A DNA stretch of 5,417 nt, from NCBI GenBank assembly GCA_009392675.1, contig VFFY01000024.1, positions 1 to 5,417 on the forward strand. Reading direction: 5' to 3'. Source of the DNA: SAR202 cluster bacterium. GTDB lineage: Bacteria > Chloroflexota > Dehalococcoidia > Lucifugimonadales > UBA826. The position numbers and the translations under genes are program-made. Below the pieces are notes generated by a model that saw only the letters and a program-made list of their open reading frames with translations, did not search any database and was not told the origin of the DNA. Positions 4,802 through 5,417 of this stretch are shown here, piece by piece; position 1 is the stretch's first letter; every line of letters starts with the position of its first letter.

Positions 4802-4840
4802 TAGTCCTACGATGAAACTTTAAACATAATCGTAGGGCTG
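4802..4840. other. Long inverted repeat between convergent genes, spanning the DUF805 stop codon
   Basis: AGTCCTACGAT (4803-4813) pairs with ATCGTAGGGCT (4829-4839), giving 11 pairs with one T-G wobble and a further wobble at the base. The 15-base loop (4814-4828) contains the DUF805 stop codon (4822-4820). The stem is strong, but neither strand has a following T-run. It may act as a bidirectional, factor-assisted terminator or an mRNA-stabilising structure. Confidence 0.5.
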
Positions 4841-5290
4841 TTCACCATATTGGTTGTAGTCCTCTCGGCCCTTACGGCTATAAATGACAATTGCCATGAC
4901 AATGTGGAGTAATATACAGAATAACTGTAGTAATCCTGTGGCCTCTAATACCGAAATCGTCATAAGGACGTACCACGACCCTTCAATTAGAATCACCCAC
5001 TTCCCGCTCCAGCCCACGTCATGAAGCCGCCTCACACATAGCGATATATAAGGCAATATCACTAGCACATCCAAATACAATTCAACACCGAAAAATCCAG
5101 CTATGCAGTAGCCCAAGATAAAAGGTATGAGGTTAACCCAAAAAATAAAGAACAGCCAAAACTCCCTGACTGTTGCTCGTCCCCTGAAATCGAAAATGTT
5201 TCGCACCGGCTGTACAGGGCTTTTCGCCAACACCACGGCGAAAATAGTGAGCCATCTGAATGTATATGTTGTGAAGCTTTTCCTAGCCAT
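4820..5290 (-). CDS. DUF805 family membrane protein
   Basis: The 156-residue product carries the DUF805 signatures. FDFRGRATVREFW at 33-45 matches the F-x-GRA-x-R-x-E-(F/Y)W entry motif. ISLCVRRLHDVGWSGKW at 82-98 matches the conserved RRLHD-x-G loop, and NQYG lies near the end (146-149). About four membrane helices are predicted (46-66, 71-84, 98-115, 118-137), plus a hydrophobic N-terminal segment (11-22) longer than usual for the family. It is an inner-membrane protein; the family's role is unknown. ATG 5290 is chosen over in-frame TTG 5308 because the best promoter candidate would start transcription near 5302. Neither start has a good ribosome site. It is convergent with the SDR gene, and its last codons form one arm of the 4802-4840 stem. 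Confidence 0.85.
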   Translation of the reverse strand: MARKSFTTYTFRWLTIFAVVLAKSPVQPVRNIFDFRGRATVREFWLFFIFWVNLIPFILGYCIAGFFGVELYLDVLVILPYISLCVRRLHDVGWSGKWVILIEGSWYVLMTISVLEATGLLQLFCILLHIVMAIVIYSRKGREDYNQYGEQPYDYV

Positions 5291-5308
5291 CTTGCCATCG
5301 TAGCCCAA

Positions 5309-5336
5309 ATAATAGTAGCGAACTAGGCGTATTCAA
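5309..5336 (-). promoter_or_regulatory. Candidate promoter of the DUF805 gene
   Basis: On the minus strand TATTAT (5314-5309, five of six) is preceded by TTGAAT (5336-5331, four of six) with a 16-base spacer. The start of transcription would fall near 5302, giving a leader of about a dozen bases before ATG 5290. Confidence 0.35.
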
Positions 5337-5372
5337 GGAATATTCATACACTTGAGATAATACGGTAGGAGA

Positions 5373-5417
5373 ATGCCACAATTAGTTAATCAGATTCCAT
5401 TATCAACCCTCATCATA
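5373..5417 (+). CDS. Possible start of a gene running off the right edge (doubtful)
   Basis: ATG 5373 opens a frame of 15 codons (MPQLVNQIPLSTLII) that is still open at the window edge. AGGAG (5367-5371) is only one base from the ATG, which is too close for normal use, and GATAAT (5356-5361) is a -10-like box. It is too short to judge. The rest of 5309-5417 shows nothing else. Confidence 0.15.
   Translation, partial: MPQLVNQIPLSTLII

Noticed and set aside
5101..5298. Minus-strand open frame of 65 codons
   Set aside because: It is a different frame of the same strand as the DUF805 gene, whose family motifs decide the true frame.

Overview
The window looks like bacterial chromosome of roughly balanced base composition. 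It has seven genes that can be named or described with some confidence, one of them cut by the left edge. Ribosome-binding sites are mostly GGAG-type. There is no rRNA, tRNA, complete insertion sequence or CRISPR array. The gene mix (a DHA3-like MFS exporter, a PPOX-class F420/FMN-type oxidoreductase, a classical SDR, a CxCGHH zinc-ribbon membrane protein and a DUF805 protein) would suit a Chloroflexota lineage such as Dehalococcoidia/SAR202 or an actinobacterium. That placement is an inference from gene content and is only moderately safe.

Layout. 1-895 (-): N-terminal 298 residues of an MFS exporter, with a good promoter candidate at 937-966. 1050-1544 (+): short WrbA/flavodoxin-like protein. 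1737-1946 (+): 69-residue two-helix membrane protein, with a possible overlapping 33-codon ORF behind it. 2213-2767 (-): 184-residue protein with an N-terminal Cys/His cluster and two membrane helices. 2972-3394 (+): PPOX-class split-barrel flavoprotein, followed by a 62-residue two-helix membrane protein (3452-3640). 3641-3991: gene-poor stretch that hides a protein-like 44-codon minus-strand ORF, probably a gene remnant. 3992-4756 (+): complete SDR oxidoreductase with an operator-like inverted repeat upstream. 4820-5290 (-): DUF805 membrane protein convergent with the SDR. 5309-5417: nothing firm.

The most unusual feature is a family of three degenerate direct repeats of about 57-61 bp (near 1557, 2137 and 2792), each in an intergenic gap. 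They separate the WrbA-like gene, the small membrane gene, the zinc-ribbon gene and the PPOX gene. Read on the minus strand, the copies give related peptides (SEHSAT-DGLE, SEHSAT-NDFE, REPIAT-HDFE). The middle copy extends to a 31-codon, stop-terminated frame carrying VRISPYL, which resembles the C-terminal end of class V aminotransferases. The repeats may be shuffled gene-end debris or a small mobile or recombinogenic element. The stretch from about 1545 to 3990 therefore looks like accessory, rearranged DNA between better-defined genes.

No shared pathway links the named genes. Three are probable redox enzymes (WrbA-like, PPOX, SDR) and several are small membrane proteins, but spacing and strand changes argue for separate transcription units, except perhaps the PPOX gene with the small membrane gene behind it.
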